NCBI RefSeq assembly: GCF_024519285.1
Contig: NZ_JAMZCY010000003.1
Location: 282,180 to 346,179, forward strand
DNA length: 64,000 bases
Direction: 5' to 3'
Source of the DNA: Cohnella sp. WQ 127256
GTDB lineage: Bacteria > Bacillota > Bacilli > Paenibacillales > Paenibacillaceae
Below, one piece after another: positions 42,386 to 51,017 of the stretch. The notes under the pieces were generated by a model that was not told the DNA's origin, made no database searches, and worked only from the letters and a program-made list of their open reading frames with translations. How positions within the stretch are numbered: position 1 is the stretch's first letter; each line of letters begins with the position of its first letter. A program made the position numbers and the translations under genes.

Positions 42386-43675
42386 ATGAATAAAATGTAC
42401 AAGGTGTTAGCAACCACATCCATTCTAGCGATGGCTGCCATGCCAATCGCCGCAAGTGCACAGAGTGTGTCACACGTAAACAAGCATTTTGGACAAGTAA
42501 ATATACAACACCAGGATGTTCCACCCGCAACGACTCACAATGGTCACAATGGATTCATTGTTAACCAAGCGAACACTTCTCCTGGCACACTTGGTAAAAT
42601 TACGGATTATGTCAACGATAAAACGGGGAAATTCATTACTGTAACAGGTCGCGGCCTTGCTGTAACGGATCAAAGCGAAATCGTTCTAGCTATTACGAAA
42701 AATACTAAAATTGTTGATTCCAAAGGTAAAAAGGTCTCTTTAAATAAGATCATAAATAAGAAAATGGTCGTTAAAGCCTATTACGGCGCCAACATTACGA
42801 GAAGCCTTCCAGCAAGGGGAACAGCGATAAAGCTTGTTGCCCAGGAACAAAGCTTCCTTGGTATAAACGGTACAATAACCGAAGTTAAAGATAACGGGAT
42901 TGTCGTAAAAGGCACAGGTATCTATTCTTCGAAGGAAGAAACCGTAATGTTACGGTTTGCCCCTAAAGCCAAGATTTTAGATCAAGAGGGCAAAGCGATC
43001 AAAGCAAGCGCAATCCAACCAGGTATGAGCGTCAAAGCCTTCTATGGTCCAGCAGCCACGAAGAGTAATCCGCCTCAATCAACTGCAAATTATGTTTTGG
43101 TGGACACTAGAGTCCAAGAAACGGATCAGAAAACGGTTATAGGCACAGATGGGATTATCACAAACATCACAAATAGTTATGTCACTGTAATTGGGAATCC
43201 AATGGAAAAAGGTGGGGCGGATTACGTTGTTCTCAAAGTGGATGAGAAAACTAAAATCGTGGACCAGAACGGACAGCCATTAACTTTAGCTGCTCTGAAA
43301 AGTGATATTCGCATCGATGCCTACTATGGTGAAGTGATGACGATGAGCTATCCAGCTCAAACACATGCGGACAAAATCGTTGTTAAAGCAACGGAGGTTA
43401 TAAAAGTTGAGGGTACGATCATGGCATCCGACCATACATCGGAAGGCCAAGTCTATGTCGATGTAGGCTCTGACCAATCCACAAACAACGATATTATTCT
43501 GAACATCTGGGAGAAGACAAAAGTGATCCCATTGCTATCATCTGGAACTGAATTGAGGGTGGGTACGAAAATTGTGGCATACCATTCTCCGGTCATGACA
43601 CGTTCATTACCAGGAATCACGAATGCTGAAGTTGTAATCGTAACATCTGTTGATAATGCAGTAACCCCTAAATAA
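42386..43675 (+). CDS. Secreted protein with four copies of an unknown repeat
   Basis: A 429-aa exported protein. The signal peptide is MNKMYKVLATTSILAMAAMPIAASA. The mature part contains four similar units of about 85-90 residues, each with a strand ending in TKIVD or AKILD and a segment of the type (A/K)YYG-x4-T(R/K)S-x-P (AYYGANITRSLP, AFYGPAATKSNP, AYYGEVMTMSYP, AYHSPVMTRSLP). I do not recognise the repeat; similar folds occur in secreted Paenibacillus proteins. GGAGG precedes the start. It stands between two terminators, so it is a single-gene unit; role unknown, possibly surface binding. Confidence 0.8.
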   Translation: MNKMYKVLATTSILAMAAMPIAASAQSVSHVNKHFGQVNIQHQDVPPATTHNGHNGFIVNQANTSPGTLGKITDYVNDKTGKFITVTGRGLAVTDQSEIVLAITKNTKIVDSKGKKVSLNKIINKKMVVKAYYGANITRSLPARGTAIKLVAQEQSFLGINGTITEVKDNGIVVKGTGIYSSKEETVMLRFAPKAKILDQEGKAIKASAIQPGMSVKAFYGPAATKSNPPQSTANYVLVDTRVQETDQKTVIGTDGIITNITNSYVTVIGNPMEKGGADYVVLKVDEKTKIVDQNGQPLTLAALKSDIRIDAYYGEVMTMSYPAQTHADKIVVKATEVIKVEGTIMASDHTSEGQVYVDVGSDQSTNNDIILNIWEKTKVIPLLSSGTELRVGTKIVAYHSPVMTRSLPGITNAEVVIVTSVDNAVTPK

Positions 43676-43704
43676 TAGAGGGACTCACTTGTTCGAATAT
43701 AAAT

Positions 43705-43756
43705 AATAAAACAGGCTAAACGGTTGCCAAGGCAACACTGTTTAGCCTGTTTTATT
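43705..43756. terminator. Strong bidirectional terminator
   Basis: AATAAAACAGGCTAAA is inverted as TTTAGCCTGTTTTATT, with an inner GTTGCC/GGCAAC stem. It serves the repeat protein and the convergent CAP gene. Confidence 0.92.
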
Positions 43757-43776
43757 TACAGCTTTCTATTCAGGTT

Positions 43777-44574
43777 CTATGAAATAAATTCTTGAACCCA
43801 TACACCGTTGTAATAAGCTACACCAATTGTGGTGAAGTTAGCACTAAGAATGTTAGCGCGATGACCAGAGCTGTTCATCCATGCTGTCATGACTTCTTGC
43901 GGAGTACGCTGACCTTTGGCGATGTTCTCACCCGCACTGCGGTAGTTGATTCCGTATTGCTTCATCATGTCGAAGGGGGAGCCATAAGTCGGAGAAGTAT
44001 GATCAAAGTAACCCTTGTTATACATGTCTTTCGCTTTATCCATAGCCATCTTGTTTAATGTAGCATTGGACATGCTAAGTGCGCTAAGTCCAGCCTTCGC
44101 GCGTTCCTGGTTCACAAGTGTAACTACTTGAGTGGCGTAGGCAGATGTTGCTTCAGTGCCCGTTCCTGTGTTCGTATCTGTTCCAGTTCCGTTATTGGAA
44201 TTTCCGTTATTGGAGCCAGAGCCGTTATTCGTATTTCCGTTATTAGAGCCAGAGCCGTTGTTAGATCCTGTACCTGTGTTCGGTTTCGAAGGTTTAGAAG
44301 GTTCAGTGGGCTTACTTGGTTGAGTCACTTGACCGTTTCCAGTACCAGTGGACGGCTTTGTTAATTCCGGATATTTGTCTTTTAATTGCTGAAGTAATGC
44401 ATTCAAATCGATACCTAAACGGCTATTTAATTGTGAGACTTGTAACTTCACGTAATTGTCTCCAGTTGTACTCGCTGCTGATGCAGCACCTACGCCTGTT
44501 GGAATGGAAATGGCGAGTGCCAGTGTTCCTAATATAAGAGTCTTCTTCAGACCTTTGCTGTTGTTCTTGTTCAT
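43777..44574 (-). CDS. Secreted CAP-domain (YkwD-like) protein
   Basis: A 265-aa exported protein with a signal peptide (about residues 1-35), a low-complexity Pro/Ser/Thr then Asn/Gly/Ser linker with repeated NNGSGSNNGN units (about 75-140) and a C-terminal CAP/SCP domain (about 145-265) carrying GYFDHTSP, AGENIA and HRANIL. CAP proteins act at the surface or spore coat; the catalytic role is uncertain. The gene is preceded by a c-di-AMP riboswitch, so it should be switched off at high c-di-AMP. Confidence 0.92.
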   Translation of the reverse strand: MNKNNSKGLKKTLILGTLALAISIPTGVGAASAASTTGDNYVKLQVSQLNSRLGIDLNALLQQLKDKYPELTKPSTGTGNGQVTQPSKPTEPSKPSKPNTGTGSNNGSGSNNGNTNNGSGSNNGNSNNGTGTDTNTGTGTEATSAYATQVVTLVNQERAKAGLSALSMSNATLNKMAMDKAKDMYNKGYFDHTSPTYGSPFDMMKQYGINYRSAGENIAKGQRTPQEVMTAWMNSSGHRANILSANFTTIGVAYYNGVWVQEFIS

Positions 44575-44597
44575 GAATGATATTCCTCCCTTTGTTT

Positions 44598-44702
44598 GCC
44601 TACAGAGTTAGCTGTCGGGTTAGGGCTCAAAGTTACCCTGCCGCACAATAGCGACTTCACCCCAGTGAACTTGGGTTCTCCGCGTCCGTTGTGGACTTAG
44701 GC
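44598..44702 (-). ncRNA. c-di-AMP riboswitch (ydaO/yuaA type)
   Basis: On the minus strand the core consensus is present: GAACCC, then GTTCACTGGGGTGAA, AGGGTAACTTTGAGCCCTAACCC, GACAGCTAACTCTGTAGGC. The ends pair as GCCTA with TAGGC (P1). This is the ydaO architecture, an off switch in which c-di-AMP promotes termination or sequestration. Here it controls a cell-wall protein, the common target type in Bacillota. Confidence 0.93.
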
Positions 44703-44854
44703 TTGGAATATCTCAAAGTCTATCAGCTAGATTCGCTTAAATCACTTTATAAATACTTCCAATTAGCTGGGATTTATCTTGTTTTTATTGCTAGATCAGT
44801 CCAAAATCTCTTAAATAATATAATTCTCATAATTAAATAAGGAGGAATTTCCAG

Positions 44855-44893
44855 GTGAAAAGGCGAATATACATTCGCATATATGCGATATAA
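44855..44893 (+). CDS. 12-codon leader ORF with overlapping hairpins
   Basis: A GTG with AAGGAGG eight to nine bases upstream opens a 12-codon frame (MKRRIYIRIYAI). Its DNA contains GCGAAT-ATAC-ATTCGC and CGCATATATGCG, which share CGC and so are mutually exclusive hairpins. The next gene starts 45 bases on. This could be a translational leader; it may also be chance. Confidence 0.35.
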   Translation: MKRRIYIRIYAI

Positions 44894-44938
44894 AAGCCAT
44901 TTTTCCAAATCATTTCTAATCAGAAAGGGAGCATTTGA

Positions 44939-46204
44939 GTGAAAATTGAAGCCCGAATTGCGTGGAAAGAGCCTTTTATAGTGGTAGGTCAGAAAATTCG
45001 TTATACACCGACACAGGATAAGGCACCTTCGGAGAATGAGATTTCTCATTTGTGGCAGCGGTTCAACCCTCGGGGACGTGAAATCAGTCACATTAACGGC
45101 GGAAGCTATGGACTATGCCTATTTGACGTGGATATGGTGCCGGGTAATCCATTTGATTACCTAGCAGGGGTCAGTGTTTCGTCCGTAGACCATGTTCCCG
45201 AGGGGATGATTGCTGAGTCATTACCTGGTGGTCTGTATTGTGTTATTCAACGGCGAGGACCTATCGACGAAATAGGGCAAGCCTTCAATTATTACTACAA
45301 GGACTGGCTCCCGAGTTCTGATTATACTTGTGCTGTTGGAGCAGAATTCGAGTATTATGATGAGCGATATTTAGGAAACGATCATCAGGATTCGATCATG
45401 GAGATTTGGTTTCCTATCCGCAGGAAACAGGCACTGCCTTTAGACAATCGAGTTGCGAGCGTATTCGTTCATGTGACGGACTTGCAACGTGCTGCCGAAT
45501 GGTATAGTCAATTACTTGGATTGCCTTTAATGGAGGAAAGAATGAATGGAGGTCCAGTTTATTGGCTTGATTTCCCTGGCACGGGACTCATTCTCGACTC
45601 GAATCGGAATAACCGACAAAATCCGAATTGGAATGAGGATATGAAACCGATGTTCATACTACCGGTCACAGATATAGATCAAGCCTACACCTATATTCGA
45701 GAGAAAGCGGAAGTGCTCTCCGAGCCTGAGCACCACGGTTCTATGGCTTATTTCAATTTCAGAGATGTCGAAGGTCATGTAATCATGGCTTGTTGGAGTG
45801 CAGACGGGGGTCAGGAGGATCATTTTCCGGACACAACGCATCCAATCTCTGCACGAATTAGCGGGACCTTCGTGGATGTGAAGGATATGCGCAAAGCATC
45901 AAGCTGGTATACGAATTTACTCGGATTGCCAGTGGATGAACATTCCGCGACACAGTCCATTTATTCGGTACCCGTAGCACAAGGGAGCTCCTTGTTGTTA
46001 GATAGCAATCGCTATGTACAACAAGAAGCATTCAACATTCTCTTCATGTTCGATACTTGCAATATTCAAGCTGCTTATGACTACGCGCTCCATTGCGGAA
46101 TGTCCTTTCATGGTCAACTTGAACACCATGGAGAAGTCTCCTTCTTCGTCTTGAAGGATCCGGATGAGAATTTGATTATGATTTGTCAAGATAAATCCAG
46201 ATAA
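44939..46204 (+). CDS. GyrI-like effector-binding plus two VOC domains
   Basis: A 421-aa fusion. Residues 1-160 resemble an AraC/GyrI-type effector-binding domain (VVGQKIRYT near the start, FEYYDERYLG near the end). Residues about 165-280 and 290-415 are two glyoxalase/bleomycin-resistance (VOC) modules (VASVFVHVTDLQRAAEWYSQLLGL and GTFVDVKDMRKASSWYTNLLGLP, of which the short parts FVHVTDLQRAAEWY and FVDVKDMRKASSWY are diagnostic). No DNA-binding domain. It starts at GTG with AAAGGGAG. Probably a ligand-binding or detoxifying protein; substrate unknown. Confidence 0.85.
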   Translation: MKIEARIAWKEPFIVVGQKIRYTPTQDKAPSENEISHLWQRFNPRGREISHINGGSYGLCLFDVDMVPGNPFDYLAGVSVSSVDHVPEGMIAESLPGGLYCVIQRRGPIDEIGQAFNYYYKDWLPSSDYTCAVGAEFEYYDERYLGNDHQDSIMEIWFPIRRKQALPLDNRVASVFVHVTDLQRAAEWYSQLLGLPLMEERMNGGPVYWLDFPGTGLILDSNRNNRQNPNWNEDMKPMFILPVTDIDQAYTYIREKAEVLSEPEHHGSMAYFNFRDVEGHVIMACWSADGGQEDHFPDTTHPISARISGTFVDVKDMRKASSWYTNLLGLPVDEHSATQSIYSVPVAQGSSLLLDSNRYVQQEAFNILFMFDTCNIQAAYDYALHCGMSFHGQLEHHGEVSFFVLKDPDENLIMICQDKSR

Positions 46205-46277
46205 AGTCAAGAGGGCTTTGCATGTTCGTGTGCACCCCGATATAATGAAGGAACAAAATGACGGAAGGGGATATGTC

Positions 46278-47312
46278 GTGCCGCCACTGGACGAATTCGG
46301 ACTCATTCGCGTCTGGACGGAAGGCCGTCAGTCCGCGGATTACCTTGCTAAGGCCGGTGTGACGCTAGGAATTGGGGATGACGCTGCTGTTGTATATGGG
46401 GGTTCCGCTTCTCAAGAGTGGCTGCTTGCTATGGATACGATGGTCGAGGAAGTTCATTTCCGTAATGTGACGATGAGAGAATCGGATGTCGGTTACAAAG
46501 CTCTCGCCGCTAACATTAGCGATATCGCGGCAATGGGCGGAATTCCGAAGTTTGCTCTAGTGTCAGTATGCGTACCCCCGTCATGGGATGCTGAACGGAT
46601 GAAGCAATTATACGATGGGCTGTACTTATGTGCAGACCGATATGGCGTGGCTATTATTGGGGGAGACACCACATCGGCACCCCAGCAGCTTGTTGTATCC
46701 GTTACGGTTATGGGAACGGTTGAGGCGGGTCAAGCGATTCGCCGCGACGGTGCTAAACCTGGACAATTAGTGTTTTTGACGGGACCTACAGGATTGTCGG
46801 CCGGAGGTCTTCATGGTTTGCTGAAGAAGGCGACGGACAACGGAAAACATGCTTCAGAACCGCTCCCGCCAAGATTAGTACAAGCCCATCAACGACCGAC
46901 ACCATCCGTTAAAGCGGGGCGAATCCTGTTAGAGAAGGGTTGGGGCGCCTCGCTTAATGATGTGAGCGATGGAGTTGCAAGTGAAGCATGGGAAATAGCT
47001 GAAGCCTCACAGGTGGGGCTTATATTGAAGGAAGAGCTACTTCCCGTTTCAGGTGAACTAGCAGCCTATGCTCATCATAATGGCATCCAGCCTTTAGATT
47101 TTGTACTCTATGGTGGAGAGGATTATGTTCTCCTTGGAACAGTAGATAGGAAGTATGAGCTGTTGATGAGGGAATGCTTCCGTAAGGAAGGAATCCCTCT
47201 ATTTTTCATAGGTGAAGTTGAAGATGGAACGCCTGCTGTTATAATGGAAAGCGTGTCTGGTGTAAGGAAACCAATAGAGAAGCGTGGTTATAATCATTTT
47301 TCGAAGGGATAA
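46278..47312 (+). CDS. thiL: Thiamine-monophosphate kinase
   Basis: A 344-aa kinase of thiamine diphosphate synthesis. The N-terminal GIGDDAAVV, DTMVEEVHF, the GGDTT and the C-terminal GGEDYVLL blocks fit ThiL. The GTG start is chosen because GGAAGGGG sits at good spacing and DEFGLIR then falls where ThiL proteins begin; a TTG start at 46218 and ATG at 46245 are less likely. It opens the operon with the t6A genes. Confidence 0.92.
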   Translation: MPPLDEFGLIRVWTEGRQSADYLAKAGVTLGIGDDAAVVYGGSASQEWLLAMDTMVEEVHFRNVTMRESDVGYKALAANISDIAAMGGIPKFALVSVCVPPSWDAERMKQLYDGLYLCADRYGVAIIGGDTTSAPQQLVVSVTVMGTVEAGQAIRRDGAKPGQLVFLTGPTGLSAGGLHGLLKKATDNGKHASEPLPPRLVQAHQRPTPSVKAGRILLEKGWGASLNDVSDGVASEAWEIAEASQVGLILKEELLPVSGELAAYAHHNGIQPLDFVLYGGEDYVLLGTVDRKYELLMRECFRKEGIPLFFIGEVEDGTPAVIMESVSGVRKPIEKRGYNHFSKG

Positions 47313-47320
47313 CGTGACGG

Positions 47321-47839
47321 ATGCAACGGAATCAGGAAGACGATTCACTAATGAGAATGGTTAGGGAAGCATCGACCGAGAAAGATACGATCGCTTTTGC
47401 TGAGGAATTAGCGAAGCTTGTTAAGCCTGGAACTGTTCTCGCATTGGACGGTGATTTAGGTGCAGGCAAAACGCGGTTCGCGCAAGCTTTCGCAGCTGCA
47501 ATTGGCGTGCAAGGAATCGTGAACAGCCCGACTTATACGATTATTAAAGAATATGAGGGAGCTAAGCTCCCTTTTTACCATATGGATATCTATCGACTAT
47601 CATTAGAAGAAGCGGATGAGCTGGGATTAGATGAATATTTCTATGGCGAAGGAGTCACTTTGATCGAATGGGCATCTCTAATAGAGCCTATTCTTCCGTC
47701 TGAGCGTTTGCATATTCATCTGGAGACGACGGGTTCCGAATCGCGGAAAATCACCTGCCAGCCCATTGGGCGAGAGTACGAATTATGGTGTAGACAATTA
47801 CAGGTACAAGCAGTAAAAGAGGAGGGTCCGACAGCATGA
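47321..47839 (+). CDS. tsaE: tRNA t6A synthesis ATPase TsaE
   Basis: A 172-aa protein with the Walker A motif GDLGAGKTRFAQ near residue 44, followed by NSPTYTIIKEY and HMDIYRL. TsaE regenerates the TsaB-TsaD complex during threonylcarbamoyl-adenosine formation on tRNA. Overlaps tsaB by four bases (ATGA). Confidence 0.94.
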   Translation: MQRNQEDDSLMRMVREASTEKDTIAFAEELAKLVKPGTVLALDGDLGAGKTRFAQAFAAAIGVQGIVNSPTYTIIKEYEGAKLPFYHMDIYRLSLEEADELGLDEYFYGEGVTLIEWASLIEPILPSERLHIHLETTGSESRKITCQPIGREYELWCRQLQVQAVKEEGPTA

Positions 47840-48630
47840 AGCGATATGAGAAGAAAAGTGATGATAGTTCCGTGACGGTGTTGTCGTTCGATACATCGAC
47901 TGCAGCGTTTACGGCGGCCATTGTCAGGGATGGTATCCTAATCGACTCTATTATCTCTTTCACAGAGCGTAATCACTCCGTTAGAATTTTATCTGAAATC
48001 AAGGAGCTTCTTAGCCGCAATGGTTTGCAAGGTACTGACTTGGACGCTGTTGCAGTTGGACAAGGACCAGGTTCTTATACGGGAGTCCGAATTGCGGTAA
48101 CGGCAGCCAAGACATTAGCGTGGGCTTGGAGCAAGCCGCTTATTGGCGTATCTAGCTTAGAAGCTCTAGCATATGGAGCATGGCAGGGACTTCAGGAAGC
48201 TAACGAGGACATGGCACAGGATCGCGATACTTGGATTATCCCGCTAATGGATGCTCGCAGGGGCCAAGTGTATACTTCGCGTTTCACGACCGATCATTGT
48301 GGCAAATGGGAAGCCGTAGATGGTGATGGAATCCGCTTGATCGTAGATTGGGCTAAGCGAATTGAGGAGGAGGCAACTCTTGAATCGCAGGTTGCTGCAA
48401 TCTGGTTCGTCGGGGAGACCGCTCCCCATCAAGCGACGATTGAGTTAGCAGAGCAGTCCGGAGCTAGGCTGCGTATTATGGCGTGCGATATGAATGCGGC
48501 AGCAGTGGGCCAGCTTGCAGAGCTTCGTTTTCGACGAGGAGAGCGAGATGATATTCATACATTCGTACCTAATTATACGCAGATAACGGAAGCAGAAGCG
48601 AAGCTTCTCGCTGCTTCGCGGGGAGAGTGA
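47836..48630 (+). CDS. tsaB: tRNA t6A synthesis protein TsaB
   Basis: A 264-aa ASKHA-fold protein. FDTSTAAFTAAIV at the start of the fold, GQGPGSYTGVRI and LMDARRGQVY are typical. It forms a heterodimer with TsaD (also encoded here). It sits in the usual tsaE-tsaB-rimI-tsaD order. Confidence 0.94.
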   Translation: MKRYEKKSDDSSVTVLSFDTSTAAFTAAIVRDGILIDSIISFTERNHSVRILSEIKELLSRNGLQGTDLDAVAVGQGPGSYTGVRIAVTAAKTLAWAWSKPLIGVSSLEALAYGAWQGLQEANEDMAQDRDTWIIPLMDARRGQVYTSRFTTDHCGKWEAVDGDGIRLIVDWAKRIEEEATLESQVAAIWFVGETAPHQATIELAEQSGARLRIMACDMNAAAVGQLAELRFRRGERDDIHTFVPNYTQITEAEAKLLAASRGE

Positions 48631-48634
48631 CCTT

Positions 48635-49129
48635 ATGATCTATCGGTTGATGAATTTTGACGATATCGACACGATTGTGGAAATCGAACGTGAGGTTTTT
48701 ACAGCTCCGTGGTCGGCCGATGCTTTCCGCAATGAGTTAACACAAAATCTGTTCGCTAAGTATATGATCATGGAGCTTGAGGGCACCATTCTAGGTTACG
48801 GCGGCATGTGGTTGATCATTGATGAAGCGCATATTACGAACATTGCCATTAGAGAACGATATCAAGGGACGGGCAATGGGAAAAAGCTGCTTTCAGAAAT
48901 GATGAAAACGGCCTATTTTCTCGGTGCAAGGCGAATGACTTTAGAGGTTCGAGTTTCTAACGAAATCGCACAGTCCTTATATCGTAAAATGGGATTTTAT
49001 CCATCCGGTGTTCGACCTGCGTATTACTCTGATAATTTGGAGGATGCGCTTATTATGTGGGCAGACTTAGTGCCCGAAGACAACGAAGATTTGGAAGTCG
49101 CAGGAGCGGCAGAGGGGGAAGAAGCATGA
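48635..49129 (+). CDS. rimI: Ribosomal protein S18 N-alanine acetyltransferase RimI
   Basis: A 164-aa GNAT enzyme with the acetyl-CoA loop RYQGTGNGKKLL and the LEVRVSNEIAQSLYRKMGF block. RimI acetylates ribosomal protein S18 or other N-termini. It overlaps tsaD by four bases. Confidence 0.9.
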   Translation: MIYRLMNFDDIDTIVEIEREVFTAPWSADAFRNELTQNLFAKYMIMELEGTILGYGGMWLIIDEAHITNIAIRERYQGTGNGKKLLSEMMKTAYFLGARRMTLEVRVSNEIAQSLYRKMGFYPSGVRPAYYSDNLEDALIMWADLVPEDNEDLEVAGAAEGEEA

Positions 49130-50181
49130 GCGACATGAACAGCTCGACAGGTCCCTCTTCGGATAGTGATTACTTGCTGCTAGCAATCGAAACAAGCTGC
49201 GATGAAACGTCAGTCGCACTCGTTCGAAATGGACGGGAAGTGCTGTCTAATATCATTTCTAGTCAAATTGAAACACATAAGAAGTTTGGTGGTGTCGTTC
49301 CGGAGATCGCGTCGCGGAAACACGTGGAAAGCATTACGATTATTATTGAGCAAGCCCTTCGCGAAGCGGGAGTGAGCTTGCCCGATATTGATGCAGTTGC
49401 GGTGACGCAAGGTCCAGGTCTGATTGGAGCGTTATTAGTCGGAGTTGTGGCAGCGAAAAGCTTATCTTTGGCGTTGGACGTTCCTCTCATTGGCACGCAT
49501 CATATTGCAGGTCATATTTATGCTAATCATTTGGTCGGAGATATCATATATCCAGCGATTGCACTTGTCGTTTCCGGTGGACATACAGAGATCGTATTGT
49601 TAGAGGAAGAAGGGAAATTCCGCATTATCGGCAGAACTAGAGACGATGCCGTTGGGGAGGCTTACGATAAGGTTGCAAGAGCACTTCATTTTCCTTATCC
49701 GGGTGGACCTTATGTGGACAAGCTTGCCCAAGAAGCAACGGAGGAAGTGGTGCTTCCGCGAGCTTGGTTAGAGCCTGATTCCTATGATTTCAGCTTCAGT
49801 GGTTTGAAATCTGCTGTTCTATCGGAGATCAATCGCTCCCGAATGAAGGGGGAGTCTCCTGATTTCTCCGCGCTAGCTCGCGGGTTCCAACAATCCGTTA
49901 TTGATGTGGTTACGACAAAAGCGATTCGCGCAGCGAAGGAGTTCGGCGTTCGTCAGATGCTTCTGTGCGGTGGGGTCGCAGCAAATCGAGGGTTGCGGGA
50001 TCGACTTAGCTCGTTGTGCGAGGAAGCTGGCTTGCCCTTGCTCATCCCAACGAACAAATTGTGTACTGACAATGCAGCCATGATCGCTGCGGCGGCTGAT
50101 TTGAAATATCGGAGAGGGCAATTCTCTTCCTTGGATTTGAAGGCCGAGCCGATATTGTCGTTGGAAGATTGGTCGGTATGA
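49126..50181 (+). CDS. tsaD: tRNA N6-adenosine threonylcarbamoyltransferase TsaD
   Basis: A 351-aa Kae1/TsaD protein. The N-terminal ETSCDETSVAL, the metal-binding HHIAGHIYANHL and later the GGVAANRGLRDRL and DNAAMIA blocks are typical. The start overlaps the rimI stop; an upstream in-frame start has no support. It completes the t6A set in this operon. Confidence 0.95.
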   Translation: MSDMNSSTGPSSDSDYLLLAIETSCDETSVALVRNGREVLSNIISSQIETHKKFGGVVPEIASRKHVESITIIIEQALREAGVSLPDIDAVAVTQGPGLIGALLVGVVAAKSLSLALDVPLIGTHHIAGHIYANHLVGDIIYPAIALVVSGGHTEIVLLEEEGKFRIIGRTRDDAVGEAYDKVARALHFPYPGGPYVDKLAQEATEEVVLPRAWLEPDSYDFSFSGLKSAVLSEINRSRMKGESPDFSALARGFQQSVIDVVTTKAIRAAKEFGVRQMLLCGGVAANRGLRDRLSSLCEEAGLPLLIPTNKLCTDNAAMIAAAADLKYRRGQFSSLDLKAEPILSLEDWSV

Positions 50182-50227
50182 AAATGAATTGAACAAGGAA
50201 TTGAACAAATAAATTTGCACAAATGAA

Positions 50228-50256
50228 TTGACAGATTATTTTATGGTGAATATAAT
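50228..50256 (+). promoter_or_regulatory. Promoter of T-box leuA unit
   Basis: A perfect TTGACA at 50228 and a perfect TATAAT at 50251, 17 bases apart. It lies before the first T-box leader. Confidence 0.85.
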
Positions 50257-50261
50257 AAGAA

Positions 50262-50574
50262 CCAATCCCCAAGGGGAACATACTTAAGCAAACGCGATGA
50301 ACAGGAATAGTAAGGTACTCCCTGAATTCAGAGAGCTGCGGGACGGTGCAACGCAGTAGACGGGAACCAGAAACTCACCTGGGAGCGGATGAATGGAACA
50401 TTCGGAATTGAGAACCGATGCGTACATTCATACGGTTAACCCCCGTGATCAGGCACAAAGCGGATATTTCCAGCCATGCTAAGCTAAGAGGGCAATCGGA
50501 AATATCAACAAGAGTGGTACCGCGGATGGCTAAATAAGCCCACCGTCTCTTATACAGAGACAGTGGGCTTTTAT
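50262..50574 (+). ncRNA. T-box leader 1 (Leu specifier likely)
   Basis: The T-box sequence AGAGTGGTACCGCGG lies at about 50511-50525 and is followed by a terminator, AAGCCCACCGTCTCT/AGAGACAGTGGGCTT (50536-50574). Stem I carries the AGTA S-turn and the distal GAGAGCTGCGGG...GGTGCAACGCAG elements. The specifier is inferred as CTC (Leu) at 50374-50376 from alignment with the second leader. An uncharged tRNA-Leu would prevent termination. Confidence 0.93.
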
Positions 50575-50579
50575 ATATT

Positions 50580-50902
50580 TATACGCAATGAACGGGAGTA
50601 GTAGAGTTTCCTCTGGAGCAGAGAGCTGCGGGTTGGTGCGACGCAGACGAAGAGGGATTCGAACTCGCCCGGGAGCGGATCGGTGGAAGAGAACTTGGCT
50701 AAATTAGCTGGGTTCTGGTACATCGCTACGGTTGGCCCTCGATATCGGGCGCTCGTGATTTCCAATCGACCGAACGAATGGAGATCACGCACAAGTGGGA
50801 GGATCAATTCGTCCGTCGGAAGACGAACCCCTCCAAGCAGAGTGGTACCGCGGCGGCTTACAAGCCCGTCGTCTCTAGCCTTAAGAGACGACGGGCTTTT
50901 TC
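50580..50902 (+). ncRNA. T-box leader 2 (Leu specifier likely)
   Basis: A second complete T-box: stem I with AGTA and GAGAGCTGCGGG...GGTGCGACGCAG, specifier region GAACTCGCC with CTC at 50664-50666, T-box core GCAGAGTGGTACCGCGG at 50837-50853 and terminator AAGCCCGTCGTCTCT/AGAGACGACGGGCTTTTTC (50862-50902). It lies directly after the first. Confidence 0.93.
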
Positions 50903-51017
50903 TGTTATCCGGTAGCAGTCATAGGTAGCGCGCCTACTGCTTCTGGAATTCTGTACCCGTCGTTCTCTTAGATTGATCGGACATCCCAATTGGGATGAAT
51001 CTAAGGAGGTTAAACCT

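Larger units (their letters stand above)
44575..44938. other. Intergenic region with riboswitch and leader ORF
   Basis: This 364-bp divergent region has a ydaO-type riboswitch at its left side and an AT-rich promoter zone; a tiny leader ORF lies before the GyrI-like/VOC gene on the right. No other structure was found. Confidence 0.6.
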
